64,000 nucleotides of DNA, taken from assembly GCF_000192575.1 (NCBI RefSeq), contig NZ_GL876926.1, positions 1,374,434 to 1,438,433 on the forward strand, given 5' to 3'. Position numbers and translations under genes: made by a program. A model generated the notes under the pieces. That model ran no database searches. It had not been told where the DNA came from and was given only the letters and a program-made list of their open reading frames with translations. The DNA is from Novosphingobium nitrogenifigens DSM 19370 (GTDB lineage Bacteria > Pseudomonadota > Alphaproteobacteria > Sphingomonadales > Sphingomonadaceae). Below are positions 10,879 to 19,832 of the stretch, piece after piece. Each line of letters begins with the position of its first letter. Position 1 is the first letter of the stretch.

Positions 10879-12210
10879 ATGGCCGATCTGTTTGCCCCTC
10901 CCCCAGCCCAAGAGCCCACGCCCACTGCCGCCGCGCCGGAAAACGGTCCGCTGGCCGAACGGCTACGCCCCCGCACTCTCGATGACGTGATCGGACAGGA
11001 TCACCTGACCGGCCCGGACGGGGCGATCGGACGGATGGTTGCGGCGGGCAAATTGTCCTCGATGATCCTGTGGGGGCCGCCCGGCACTGGCAAGACCAGC
11101 ATTGCCCGCCTGCTCGCCGATGCCGTGGGCATGCGCTATGTCTCGATCAGCGCGGTCTTTTCCGGCGTGGCCGACTTGCGCAAGGCATTTGCCGAGGCCG
11201 AGAGCATGGCTGGACTCGGGCGTCGGACGCTGCTGTTCGTGGACGAAATCCACCGCTTCAACCGTGCGCAGCAGGACGGTTTCCTGCCCTATGTCGAACG
11301 CGGCACCGTTACGCTGGTCGGGGCGACGACCGAAAATCCCAGCTTCGCGCTCAATGCCGCCTTGCTCAGCCGGGCGCAGGTGCTGATCCTCCATCGCCTT
11401 GACGCTGCCGCACTGGGCCAGTTGCTGGCGCGGGCCGAAGAGACGATCGGCGTTCCCCTGCCGCTGACCCCGGCGGCACGCGACGCTCTGATCGCGTCGG
11501 CGGACGGCGACGGTCGCTTCCTTATCAATCAGGCCGAAACGCTGTTCGACGTATCCCTCGCCGCGCCGCTCGATCCGGCGGAACTGTCGAAGTTCCTGAT
11601 GCGGCGCATGGCCGTCTACGACAAGGATCGCGACGGGCATTACAACCTCATCTCGGCCCTCCACAAATCCCTGCGCGGATCGGACCCGCAGGCCGCGCTC
11701 TATTACCTTGCCCGGATGCTGACGGCCGGGGAAGACCCCCTCTATGTGCTGCGCCGACTGGTTCGCTTTGCCAGCGAGGACATCGGCCTTGCCGACCCGC
11801 AGGCACTGATCCAGTGCCTTGCCGCCAAGGATGCCTACGACTTTCTCGGCAGCCCCGAAGGCGAACTGGCGATTGTTCAGGCCTGCCTCTATTGCGCCAC
11901 TGCCCCCAAGTCGAATGCCGCCTACGTCGCACAAAAGGCCGCGTGGAACAGCGCGCGCGAAACCGGCTCGCTCAGCCCGCCGTCCAATATCCTCAATGCC
12001 CCGACCAAGCTGATGAAGGACATCGGCTATGGTGCGGGCTATGCCTATGACCACGATGCCGAAGACGGATTTTCCGGCGCCGATTACTGGCCCGAAGGCA
12101 TGAGGCCGCAAGCCTTCTATCGCCCGGTCGAACGCGGCTTTGAGCGCGAAGTGCTGCGGCGCCTCGAATGGTGGGACAAAAAGCGTCAGGAACGGCGCGG
12201 CGACAAATGA
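10879..12210 (+). CDS. rarA: Replication-associated recombination protein A (MgsA)
   Basis: This 443-residue AAA+ ATPase of the clamp-loader clade acts at stalled forks and single-strand gaps. Walker A GPPGTGKT lies at 66-73, Walker B LLFVDEIHRFN near 115, sensor GATTENPSF near 145, and the tetramerisation domain carries the family stretches LHKSLRGSDPQAALYYLARM and RRLVRFASEDIGLADP. The start is the ATG before ADLFAPPP; an ATG at 10840 would add 13 residues. The stop overlaps the ATG of the next gene (ATGA), so the two are probably co-translated. Confidence 0.95.
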   Translation: MADLFAPPPAQEPTPTAAAPENGPLAERLRPRTLDDVIGQDHLTGPDGAIGRMVAAGKLSSMILWGPPGTGKTSIARLLADAVGMRYVSISAVFSGVADLRKAFAEAESMAGLGRRTLLFVDEIHRFNRAQQDGFLPYVERGTVTLVGATTENPSFALNAALLSRAQVLILHRLDAAALGQLLARAEETIGVPLPLTPAARDALIASADGDGRFLINQAETLFDVSLAAPLDPAELSKFLMRRMAVYDKDRDGHYNLISALHKSLRGSDPQAALYYLARMLTAGEDPLYVLRRLVRFASEDIGLADPQALIQCLAAKDAYDFLGSPEGELAIVQACLYCATAPKSNAAYVAQKAAWNSARETGSLSPPSNILNAPTKLMKDIGYGAGYAYDHDAEDGFSGADYWPEGMRPQAFYRPVERGFEREVLRRLEWWDKKRQERRGDK

Positions 12211-13079
12211 ACCTCGAACGTTTCGCGAATTTCCTCGCGATCGACTGGTCGGGTGCTGCCGGAGAACGTCAACGCGGCATCGCGGTCGCTTTGTGTTCGG
12301 CCGGAAGAGAGGCCCCTGCCCCGGTCCGTCCGGGGCATGTCTGGTCACGCACGGAAGTCTTGTCCTATCTGCGCGACGACCTTCCACCCGACACGCTGGT
12401 CGGCATGGATCTTGGAATCTCACTCCCTTTCACGGATGTCGGCGCCTTTTTCCCCGGCTGGAGCGAAAGCCCGACCGACGCGCGCAGTCTCTGGGCCATG
12501 GTCGATCGCATGGCTGACGAAGACGCGCACCTTGCCGTCAACGCCTTCATCGATCACCCGGAAATCGCCCGCCATTTCCGCCGCCACGGCGGGCGTTGCG
12601 GCGATCGTTTCGGCATCGGGCGAGGACGCATGCGCAGGACCGAACACGCACAAGAGGCGATGGGCTGCAGACCCTATTCGAATTTCAACCTCGTCGGCGC
12701 CGCGCAAGTCGGTAAGTCGAGCCTCTCGGGCATGCGCGTGCTCCATCGCCTGACCGGCCATATCGCAGTCTGGCCGATCGATCCCCTGCCGCCGAGCGGC
12801 TCGGTCATCTGCGAAATCTATACAACCATCGCGGCGATCACTGCCGGGCGCAGCGCATCCCGATCGAAAATCCGCACCGGCGAAGACCTCGACACCGCCC
12901 TTGCCGCTCTCGACAGCGCGCCGTTCGGCCACACCGGCGCGATCGATGACCATTCGAGCGACGCTCTCCTCACCGCCGCCTGGCTCCGCCGGGCCGCTCC
13001 GGACCCCACTCTTTGGCACCCCAAATCACTTACCCCCGAAATCGCTGCATCCGAGGGCTGGACCTTCGGGGCCAGATAA
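12207..13079 (+). CDS. DUF429-like protein, predicted RNase H-type fold
   Basis: The 290-residue product starts with FLAIDWSGA (Asp13), continues with VGMDLGISLP and ends with DDHSSDALLTAAWLRR. Acidic residues at the end of strand 1, in a middle strand and in a C-terminal helix are the pattern of RNase H-like folds, as predicted for DUF429 proteins. I do not recognise a characterised function. It overlaps rarA by four bases, which hints at a nucleic-acid role, but the link may only be transcriptional. A tRNA gene follows 40 bases later. Confidence 0.6.
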   Translation: MNLERFANFLAIDWSGAAGERQRGIAVALCSAGREAPAPVRPGHVWSRTEVLSYLRDDLPPDTLVGMDLGISLPFTDVGAFFPGWSESPTDARSLWAMVDRMADEDAHLAVNAFIDHPEIARHFRRHGGRCGDRFGIGRGRMRRTEHAQEAMGCRPYSNFNLVGAAQVGKSSLSGMRVLHRLTGHIAVWPIDPLPPSGSVICEIYTTIAAITAGRSASRSKIRTGEDLDTALAALDSAPFGHTGAIDDHSSDALLTAAWLRRAAPDPTLWHPKSLTPEIAASEGWTFGAR

Positions 13080-13119
13080 GGCTATGCGCATCCGACGCCA
13101 CAGCAATCGCGCCAAGGGG

Positions 13120-13194
13120 GCCGGCTTAGCACAGTGGTAGTGCAGCGGTTTTGTAAACCGAAGGTCGGGGGTTCAAATCCCTCAGCCGGCACCA
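13120..13194 (+). tRNA. tRNA-Thr (TGT)
   Basis: A complete cloverleaf is visible: 7-bp acceptor stem (13120-13126 with 13184-13190), a D arm with agcacagtggtagtgc, an anticodon stem-loop reading tt-TGT-aa, a T arm with GGTTCAAATCC and an encoded CCA at 13192-13194. Anticodon TGT decodes ACA and ACG threonine codons. Confidence 0.95.
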
Positions 13195-13220
13195 TTCCCC
13201 CTTTCTTTCACAAACTTGAT

Positions 13221-13253
13221 GAAAAACGGGCGCACCCTCGGCGGCACGCCCGT
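13221..13253 (-). terminator. Intrinsic terminator of the flavin monooxygenase gene
   Basis: ACGGGCG and CGCCCGT form a 7-bp stem with a 14-base loop. Read on the minus strand the stem is followed by TTTTTC. It lies ten bases beyond the stop of the minus-strand gene and after the tRNA. Confidence 0.7.
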
Positions 13254-13262
13254 CGGGTTTGT

Positions 13263-14400
13263 TCAGGCGCGAGCGGCCTGAAGCGGTGATTTTCCCGCAG
13301 CCTCGGCGTCGCGGCGCGCGACTTCGGCGCGGACGAGAGGGATCAGTTCGCGGCCATAGGCGATAGCATCGCGCAAGGGATCGAAACCGCGAATAAGAAT
13401 GGTGTCGATGCCGAGATCGTAATAATCCAGCAGGCTTTCCGCGACTTGCTCGGGCGTCCCAACCAGAGCGGTCGAATTGCCGCTGGCGCCGGTCAACTGG
13501 GCGATTTCGGTCCAGAGCCGCTTGTCCACCACACGCCCTTTCGCTGCGGTTTCGAGCAGGCGGATCGAGCCGACGTTCTGGGGCTGGCCTGGCCGTTCGC
13601 GCCGACCGATGCCGAAGGCTTGCGCGCTTTTGGCCTGAAGCGCGCGGGCCTTGCCGAGAATATCCTCGGCCTTTGCCCAGGCTTCGGCCTCGGTCGGCGC
13701 GATGATCGGACGGACCGACAGGCTGAAACGCAGGGGATTCGCGCGCTCGAACCGAGCCTCGGCCGCGCGAATCCGGTCGAGTTGCTCGCGGGTGCCAGCA
13801 AGGGATTCAGCCCAGAGCATATAGGTATCGGCCGTTCGCGCGCCGACTTCGACCGCAGCATCCGACGATCCGCTGAAAAACACCGGGATATGCGGTTTCT
13901 GAAGCGGGCGGACGTTCGAGACATTGTCCTCGAAGCGATAGTATTTGCCTTCGTGGCTGAACGGAGTGTCGCTCGTCCACACGCGTTTCAGGATGTCGAT
14001 GAATTCCCCGGTCCGTTCATACCGCGCGTCGTGGTCGAGGTAATCGCCGTCGCGCCGTTGTTCGGCATCGTTGCCGCCCGAGATGATATTGACCGAGGCG
14101 CGCCCCCCCCGAAAGATGATCGAGCGTCGCGAATTTGCGCGCGGCGACCGTCGGCGCGACGAAACCCGGACGATGCGCGACCAGGAGCCCGAGCCGCTCG
14201 GTAAAAGCCGCCGCATATTGGGCGACCAGAAAACCATCCCCGGCCGAACTATGATAGGCGATCAAGGCCTTGTCGAAACCGCCCTCTTCCTGGGCGCGGG
14301 CAAATGCCTTGATGAATTCAGGCTGCACGACGGCCCCGTGCGGAGCCAGGCTTTCGGACGATTCATTGTAATGCAGGAATCCGACGAACTCGACGGGCAT
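13263..14400 (-). pseudogene. SsuD-like FMN-dependent monooxygenase, frameshifted in a G8 run
   Basis: Together the two frames encode a full LLM-class flavin monooxygenase like alkanesulfonate monooxygenase SsuD, which would use FMNH2 to desulfonate organosulfonates. The first frame runs from ATG 14400 (MPVEFVGFLHY) through LVAHRPGFVAPTVAARKFATLDHLSGG. The second starts at RASVNIISGGNDAEQRRDGDYLD and runs to the stop at 13263. They join at eight consecutive Gs (plus-strand C at 14103-14110). Seven Gs would give LSGGRASVNIISGGN, exactly the family motif. The rest looks intact (ALVGTPEQVAESL near the C-terminus). It could be a recent pseudogene, a slippage-controlled gene or a read error. Confidence 0.85.
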
Positions 14401-14723
14401 GGCAATCTCCGTGAACACCGCCCCGCCGAAATGCGGGCATGGCGCCAAGGTGCCGCATCGCGGCCGCCGGTAAAAACGACTTGTCGCGGCGGATTCTTGA
14501 TAATTTTCAACTCTCGGTCCGGCGCCGGATTTGACGGCGATCAATGCATCGGCGCCCGGGCGGACAACTCGACGAAACATCCCCTCACTCTTGCAAATGC
14601 GAACGAATCGCATTAGCAAATCATCGAGAGCGGAATCCCGCCCTCGGGGCCATCGCATCAGCGACATGAGTGACCGTTCCCGCATCCGCCGTGTGGGACA
14701 TGTTCCGGATCGAGAGAAAGAAA
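14401..14723. other. Divergent regulatory gap (323 bases)
   Basis: No coding frame can be supported here. The gap separates the divergent monooxygenase gene and siderophore receptor and holds the 29-base dyad described at 14591-14619. I see nothing else specific. Confidence 0.6.
14591..14619. promoter_or_regulatory. Fur-like dyad upstream of the siderophore receptor
   Basis: Arms TTGC-a-AATGCGA and TCGCATT-a-GCAA form a near-perfect inverted repeat around a five-base spacer. It lies about 105 bases before the receptor start. Size, position and the TGC/GCA-edged halves resemble Fur-family operators of alphaproteobacteria; assignment to Fur is inference. Confidence 0.5.
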
Positions 14724-16868
14724 ATGAGACCTGTTTCCAAGCTGCTCCTGACGACTTCGCTCATTTTCCTGTCCTCCCATGCCTATGCCGAAGACACCTC
14801 GATCGGCGACGATGCTTCCGGAGCGAGCGACATCGTCGTGACGGGAACCGCTGACAGCACGCGCGCAGCGGCCGGAACCAAGGGCACTTTGCCGATTGCC
14901 GAAACACCGCAATCGATCAGCGTGATCTCTTCGGAAGACATCGACCATCTGGGTCTCGCCAACCTCAACCAGAGCTTGCGCTATGTCGCGGGCATCACGC
15001 CCGAAACGCGCGGCGCCAACGCCGAAATCTATGACCAGTTCAAACTGCGCGGTTTCGACGCGCCGATCTACCTCGACGGATTGAAGCAGTTTTCGAGTGC
15101 CACCGGCTATGCCGCGCCACAGATCGACGTTTCCCGCCTCGACCGGATCGAAGTCGTCAAGGGACCGGCATCGGCACTTTATGGCCAGTCCAGCCCCGGC
15201 GGCCTGGTCGCGATGACGAGCAAGCTGCCGCTCGACAAGGAATTCTACGGCTCGGCTTCGGCAACTTACGGCACCTACAACCTTTACCGGGTGGATGCCG
15301 ACGTCGGGGGCAAGCTTTCCGACAGGTTCAGCGCGCGGCTCTACGGCAGCGTCAACGGCGCCGACACCCAGCAATATTTCGGCAAGCGCGTGCGCCAGAC
15401 GGTGAGCGGCGCGGTGACCGCCAAGATCGACGAACGCACGACCCTGACGGTTCTGGGCGCCTATTCCCACGATCCCAATAACGGCAACTATGGCGGCGCA
15501 CCGGCCTCGGGAACCTTGTTCGCCAATCCCAACGGACGGATTTCCACCCAGTTTGCCGATGGGGAACCGGGCGATTTCTTCCGCCGCAACCAGGCTGCCG
15601 GGACTTATATCCTGAACCATGATTTCGGCGGCGGCTGGGCCTTTCGCGCGGCCGGGCGGTATCAGCATGTGACCACCGACCTTGGCGCCGTCTATCAAAC
15701 CGGCGTGGCGACGGACGCTACCATGTCCACATTCGGGCGCGGATCCTATGCCACCAACGAAAACCTCTCGAACTGGACGTTCGACAACCAGTTGAGCGGC
15801 CATGTAACGACCGGACCGATCCGGCACGATCTGCTGTTCGGGATCGATCACCAGTCCGCCCACTCCCGCGAGCTGGCCGCGTTCGGCAGTGCCGATCCGA
15901 TCAACGCCTTTGCGCCGGTCTATGGGACGCAGATCGTTCCCCAATCGCCCTATGACATTTCCTCCAGCCCTTATTCCTATGACGTCCATCAGGAACAGAC
16001 CGGCATCTATGCGCAGGACCAGATGAGCTGGGGTGGATTGCGCGTGCTGCTGTCCGGTCGCCACGACTGGTCCGTGGCCAATGACGGCTCGACCGATCAG
16101 CACGACCACAAGTTCACGGGCCGCGTCGGCGTTCTCTACAAGACCAGGATCGGCCTCGCGCCTTACGTATCCTATGCCACGTCGTTCGAGCCCCAGAGCG
16201 GACAAGTGCTGCACAGCGACGCCAGCGTTTCCATGGCCAAGCCGTCGATGGGCAAGGAAGTCGAGGCGGGGATCAAGTACCAGCCTGCGGGCAGCGCCAT
16301 GCTGATCAGCGCGGCATGGTTCCATATCGAGCAGTCGAACCTGCTGACCGCAATCCCCTCGTCGATCTATTCCACCCAGTCGGGCAAAGTCCGTTCCGAA
16401 GGGTTGGAGATCGAGGCCAAGGTGCCCCTGCCCGGCGGGTTCGCCTTTCGCGGGGCCTATGGGCACCAGAAAGTGCGCACGGTCGCCGATGTCGAGACGC
16501 CGACCAACATCGGTCAGGGCATCATCGGCGTGGGCAACGGCAATCTCGCCGTCAATCTGGACTGGCATGCCCGTAGCGGCCCTCTCAAGGGGCTGATGCT
16601 GGGGGCGGGTCTGCGCCATGTCGAACATGTCTATGGCGGGCAAGTGGACGGCGTCGCGACGTATAGCCCGGCCTATACGCTGGCCGATGCGCTCGTCCGC
16701 TACGATCTCGGGCAAGCCAGCCACCGCCTGTCGAGCATGGAACTTGCGCTCAACGTCACCAATCTCTTCGACAAGACGTACCTGACCAGTTGCTACATCA
16801 CCTCGGTCGGCTGGTGCTGGTACGGGCAGCGCCGCACGGTACAGGGCACGATCTCCTGGCATTGGTGA
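14724..16868 (+). CDS. TonB-dependent siderophore receptor (FpvA/FhuE type)
   Basis: This 714-residue outer-membrane receptor has a signal peptide ending at HAYA, a TonB box near DIVVTGTA, a plug (IAETPQSISVISSEDI, VEVVKGPASALYGQSSPGGLVAMTSK) and a 22-strand barrel ending in an aromatic-terminated strand (TISWHW). The PQSISV and LYGQSSPGG patterns are those of ferric-siderophore receptors. No STN signalling domain is present. The start at 14724 follows GAGAAAG; upstream in-frame codons lack a signal peptide context. It overlaps the next gene by GTGA and lies downstream of a Fur-like dyad, so iron repression is expected. Confidence 0.9.
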   Translation: MRPVSKLLLTTSLIFLSSHAYAEDTSIGDDASGASDIVVTGTADSTRAAAGTKGTLPIAETPQSISVISSEDIDHLGLANLNQSLRYVAGITPETRGANAEIYDQFKLRGFDAPIYLDGLKQFSSATGYAAPQIDVSRLDRIEVVKGPASALYGQSSPGGLVAMTSKLPLDKEFYGSASATYGTYNLYRVDADVGGKLSDRFSARLYGSVNGADTQQYFGKRVRQTVSGAVTAKIDERTTLTVLGAYSHDPNNGNYGGAPASGTLFANPNGRISTQFADGEPGDFFRRNQAAGTYILNHDFGGGWAFRAAGRYQHVTTDLGAVYQTGVATDATMSTFGRGSYATNENLSNWTFDNQLSGHVTTGPIRHDLLFGIDHQSAHSRELAAFGSADPINAFAPVYGTQIVPQSPYDISSSPYSYDVHQEQTGIYAQDQMSWGGLRVLLSGRHDWSVANDGSTDQHDHKFTGRVGVLYKTRIGLAPYVSYATSFEPQSGQVLHSDASVSMAKPSMGKEVEAGIKYQPAGSAMLISAAWFHIEQSNLLTAIPSSIYSTQSGKVRSEGLEIEAKVPLPGGFAFRGAYGHQKVRTVADVETPTNIGQGIIGVGNGNLAVNLDWHARSGPLKGLMLGAGLRHVEHVYGGQVDGVATYSPAYTLADALVRYDLGQASHRLSSMELALNVTNLFDKTYLTSCYITSVGWCWYGQRRTVQGTISWHW

Positions 16869-18136
16869 CAACGCCCGTGGTTCGACCGACCGTTTCCCGT
16901 GCGACCTGGGTCCTGCTCCACCGCTGGGCGGGACTGACGCTCGCGCTGTTCCTGTCGATTGCCGGGCTGACCGGCATGGCACTGGCCTGGGAAGACACGC
17001 TGGAAAGCTGGACGGCGCCTGCGCTGTTGCTGGCGCCAGAGCCCACCCCCGGCGCGCCCATGCTCGATCCGCTGGACTTGCGGGCCCGGGCACTGGCGCG
17101 TCATCCGGGGATGACGGCCAATTTCCTGCCGCTGACGGTCGAGCCCGGTCATGCCTTGCGCCTGCGCATGACCTGGGCTCCTGCGCCGGGGACGCGGCAA
17201 GCCCATCAGGCGGCACCGGACTGGGACGAACTTTTCATCGATCCCTATACCGGGCGGGAACTTGGTCATCGCCGCTGGGGCGACATCACGCAGGGATCGG
17301 TCAATCTCCTGCCTTTCCTCTATCGCCTGCACTATTCGCTGCTGCTCGGAACGCCCGGTCAACTGGCAATGGGGATTGCCGCGCTCATCTGGACACTCGA
17401 CTGTTTCATCGGGTTTTACCTGACGCTGCCGGTCCGCCCGGCAAGCGCACGCCCCGGCAGTGCATCATGGTGGCACCGCTGGAAACCATCGTGGAAAGTG
17501 CGGCGCCGCGCGCGGGGCCACAAACTGACGTTCGACCTGCACCGCGCCGGCGGGCTCTGGGTCTGGCCCGTTCTCCTGGTTCTGGCGTGGTCGAGCGTCT
17601 CGTTCAATCTGCCGCAAGTCTATGCGCCGGTCATGGCCCTTGCCGGACAAAAGGACGAACGTGCCTTGCTGGCAAGCCTGCATCGCCATGCGCCCGCCGC
17701 AACGCCGGTCATGGATTTCGGGACTGCGGCACGAGTGGGCATGCGCCTCGCGCTGCGTGGCCCCACGCCGCCACTCGCCGATGGCACGTCATGGCTCTGG
17801 CATGTCCCGACAGCGGGCGCCTATGTCTATGGCTTTACCACGAGCGGCGACATTCCCGACGAAGGGAGCGGCTCACGACTGGCTTTCGACGACAGGACGG
17901 GCGCCGCGCTGCACTTCGGCACGCCCGACACCACGCCTGCCGCCAACCGTTTCACCGACTGGATCGTCGCTCTCCATATGGCGCGCGTCTTCGGCTGGCC
18001 ATGGCGGGTCTTCATGACGGTCATCGGCGCGGCAGTCACGATGCTGAGCGTCACCGGCATCCTGCTCTGGGCACGGAAACGCTCCGCCCGCCTGCGATCC
18101 GCCAACCTGCACTCGCCTCCCCAACAAAGAAGTTGA
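16865..18136 (+). CDS. PepSY-associated membrane protein (siderophore reductase-like)
   Basis: This 423-residue inner-membrane protein has an N-terminal helix (WVLLHRWAGLTLALFLSIAGLTGMAL) with the HRW motif, a periplasmic PepSY region with WDELFIDPYTGRELG, a central pair of helices with the YRLHYSLLLG motif, and a final helix after LHMARVFGWPWR. PepSY_TM proteins beside siderophore receptors are thought to reduce or dissociate ferric siderophores in the periplasm. The GTG start overlaps the receptor stop (GTGA), so both are coupled; conserved His residues may bind haem. Confidence 0.8.
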   Translation: MTTPVVRPTVSRATWVLLHRWAGLTLALFLSIAGLTGMALAWEDTLESWTAPALLLAPEPTPGAPMLDPLDLRARALARHPGMTANFLPLTVEPGHALRLRMTWAPAPGTRQAHQAAPDWDELFIDPYTGRELGHRRWGDITQGSVNLLPFLYRLHYSLLLGTPGQLAMGIAALIWTLDCFIGFYLTLPVRPASARPGSASWWHRWKPSWKVRRRARGHKLTFDLHRAGGLWVWPVLLVLAWSSVSFNLPQVYAPVMALAGQKDERALLASLHRHAPAATPVMDFGTAARVGMRLALRGPTPPLADGTSWLWHVPTAGAYVYGFTTSGDIPDEGSGSRLAFDDRTGAALHFGTPDTTPAANRFTDWIVALHMARVFGWPWRVFMTVIGAAVTMLSVTGILLWARKRSARLRSANLHSPPQQRS

Positions 18137-18240
18137 GTTCGGCGAAAAGCACCCTCATTATAACTACTTCGGTAGAGTTTCTTGAGGCCATCGGAATTGC
18201 CGCTCCCATCAGGATCATTGCCTCGACGGTTTCGTCCTGC

Positions 18241-18795
18241 GTGAGCACGGATCCGAACAGAGTTCTTGCCGATCCCGACAGGCAGGCCGCGCGCGAAGTG
18301 GACATGCTCTACCGCCGCTACGGCACGGCCATCCGCCAATATCTGGAACGCCGTTTCGGCAAGGGACCGCCCGATCCCGAAGATGCCGTTCAGGCCGCGT
18401 TCGAACGGTTCGCCCGGCTGGGCAATCCCCGGGAGATCCTCGATCCGGGCGCATTCCTGCGACGGTCGGCCCGCAATTTCGTGATCGATTACCATCGCGC
18501 GCAAAAAGTGCGCAATGCCCACACCCGGTCGCAGGAGAATCTGGAAACCGACACTGACGATCTGACCGCTGAGCGCGTCTTATCAGCAAGGGAACCCCTG
18601 GCGATCATCGACCAGACCATTCGCAACATGGACGAACGGCGGCGGAGCGTGCTGATCATGAATCGGATACAGGGCATGAATTGCGCCGAGATCGCCCGCG
18701 CCCTCGGGTGTTCCCCCACCCTTGTCAAAATGCGCCTCGCCGAAGCGGTCGCTTTATGCCAGCGCGCCTTGCGCGACGCCGATGGGGAAGGATAA
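18241..18795 (+). CDS. fecI: ECF sigma factor, FecI family
   Basis: This sigma-70 family factor of about 184 residues has region 2 (LYRRYGTAIRQYLERRF to AFLRRSARNFVIDYHRAQ) and region 4 (MDERRRSVLIMNRIQGMNCAEIARALGCSPTLVKMRLAEA). FecI-type factors direct transcription of TonB-receptor operons after a signal from the outer membrane. The start may be GTG 18241 or ATG 18304, which still includes all of region 2; no clear ribosome site separates them. The fecR-like gene follows nine bases downstream. The likely target is the convergent STN-receptor operon ending at 19833. Confidence 0.85.
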   Translation: MSTDPNRVLADPDRQAAREVDMLYRRYGTAIRQYLERRFGKGPPDPEDAVQAAFERFARLGNPREILDPGAFLRRSARNFVIDYHRAQKVRNAHTRSQENLETDTDDLTAERVLSAREPLAIIDQTIRNMDERRRSVLIMNRIQGMNCAEIARALGCSPTLVKMRLAEAVALCQRALRDADGEG

Positions 18796-18803
18796 GCCGC
18801 CCC

Positions 18804-19808
18804 ATGCTCCGAGACGCCCCCCCATCCAGCGCCCAGCCTCAGGACGACATCGACAGAGAGGCCAGCATGTGGCTGGTGCGGATCGAGAACGGCGAACTCG
18901 ATGCGGATGAACGGCGGGATTTCGAGGCGTGGATCAATGCCGACCCGCGTCACGCGAGCGCCTATCACGAGATCCTGCAGACATGGCAGGACATCGCCGA
19001 CTTGCCCGACCTCTCCGACCTGGCCCCTGCCCGCTCGGCCCGCGCATTCCATGGCCCCGGTCGCCGGGCCCTGATCGGTTTCGGTCTGGGGGCAGCCGCC
19101 ATTGCCGCGACCCTCGCGCTGATGCTTGCTCCGACCACCCGCGAAAGCGACTTTGCGACCGACATCGGGCAAGCGCGGGACATTACCCTCTCGGACGGCT
19201 CCCGCGTCACGCTGGGCGCGCATTCCTCGCTCGTGGTTCGCTATTCGGCGAACGAGCGCCGCGTGATCCTTGTCGGAGGGGAAGCCCTGTTCGACGTGAA
19301 GCACAGGACAGACCGCCCCTTCGTAGTCGAAGCCGGAGCGACGGAAGTGCGCGACATCGGCACCCGCTTCAACGTCAATCGCGGCGCAGCATCGGTACAG
19401 GTCGAAGTGGTCGAGGGGCTGGTCGAGACCCGCAACAAGGCGGCAACGGGGCAGTCCCGAATGCTGCATCAGGGTCAACGCCTCGAAATCCCGGTGCGCG
19501 CGACCGATCCGATCGTCCTCAGTCCGGCGACGGCAAAGGATCTTCCCTTGCTCGAACCGCATCACGACGGACAACTCGTGTTCGAGAACACGCGCCTCGC
19601 CGACCTGGCTTCGGACATCAACCGCTATTACGCGCCCGGCGTCCACATCGCCTCGCCCGCCATCGGCGACCTGCGCGTGACGGCGGCGTTCCGATCGGGA
19701 GAAATTCCCGCGTTTCTCGACACGCTGAACGCAGTTCTTCCGGTCGAAGTGAAGCGCGATGCGGCGGGCGCCTTCGTCATCGAACCCGGTGCCGGGAGCC
19801 ACAGCTGA
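18804..19808 (+). CDS. fecR: FecR-type anti-sigma factor
   Basis: The 334-residue protein has a cytoplasmic DUF4880 domain (about 17-61: ASMWLVRIENGELDADERRDFEAWI), a single membrane helix (about 89-109) and a periplasmic FecR domain (RDITLSDGSRVTLGAHSSL, GEALFDVKH, FVVEAGATEVRDIGTRFNV) with a C-terminal secretin/TonB-like region. It senses the STN domain of a receptor and controls the sigma factor encoded just before it. Its stop lies 24 bases from that of the convergent hydrolase gene. Confidence 0.9.
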   Translation: MLRDAPPSSAQPQDDIDREASMWLVRIENGELDADERRDFEAWINADPRHASAYHEILQTWQDIADLPDLSDLAPARSARAFHGPGRRALIGFGLGAAAIAATLALMLAPTTRESDFATDIGQARDITLSDGSRVTLGAHSSLVVRYSANERRVILVGGEALFDVKHRTDRPFVVEAGATEVRDIGTRFNVNRGAASVQVEVVEGLVETRNKAATGQSRMLHQGQRLEIPVRATDPIVLSPATAKDLPLLEPHHDGQLVFENTRLADLASDINRYYAPGVHIASPAIGDLRVTAAFRSGEIPAFLDTLNAVLPVEVKRDAAGAFVIEPGAGSHS

Positions 19809-19832
19809 CCCCCGGCTCGGGTATCGACCGCT

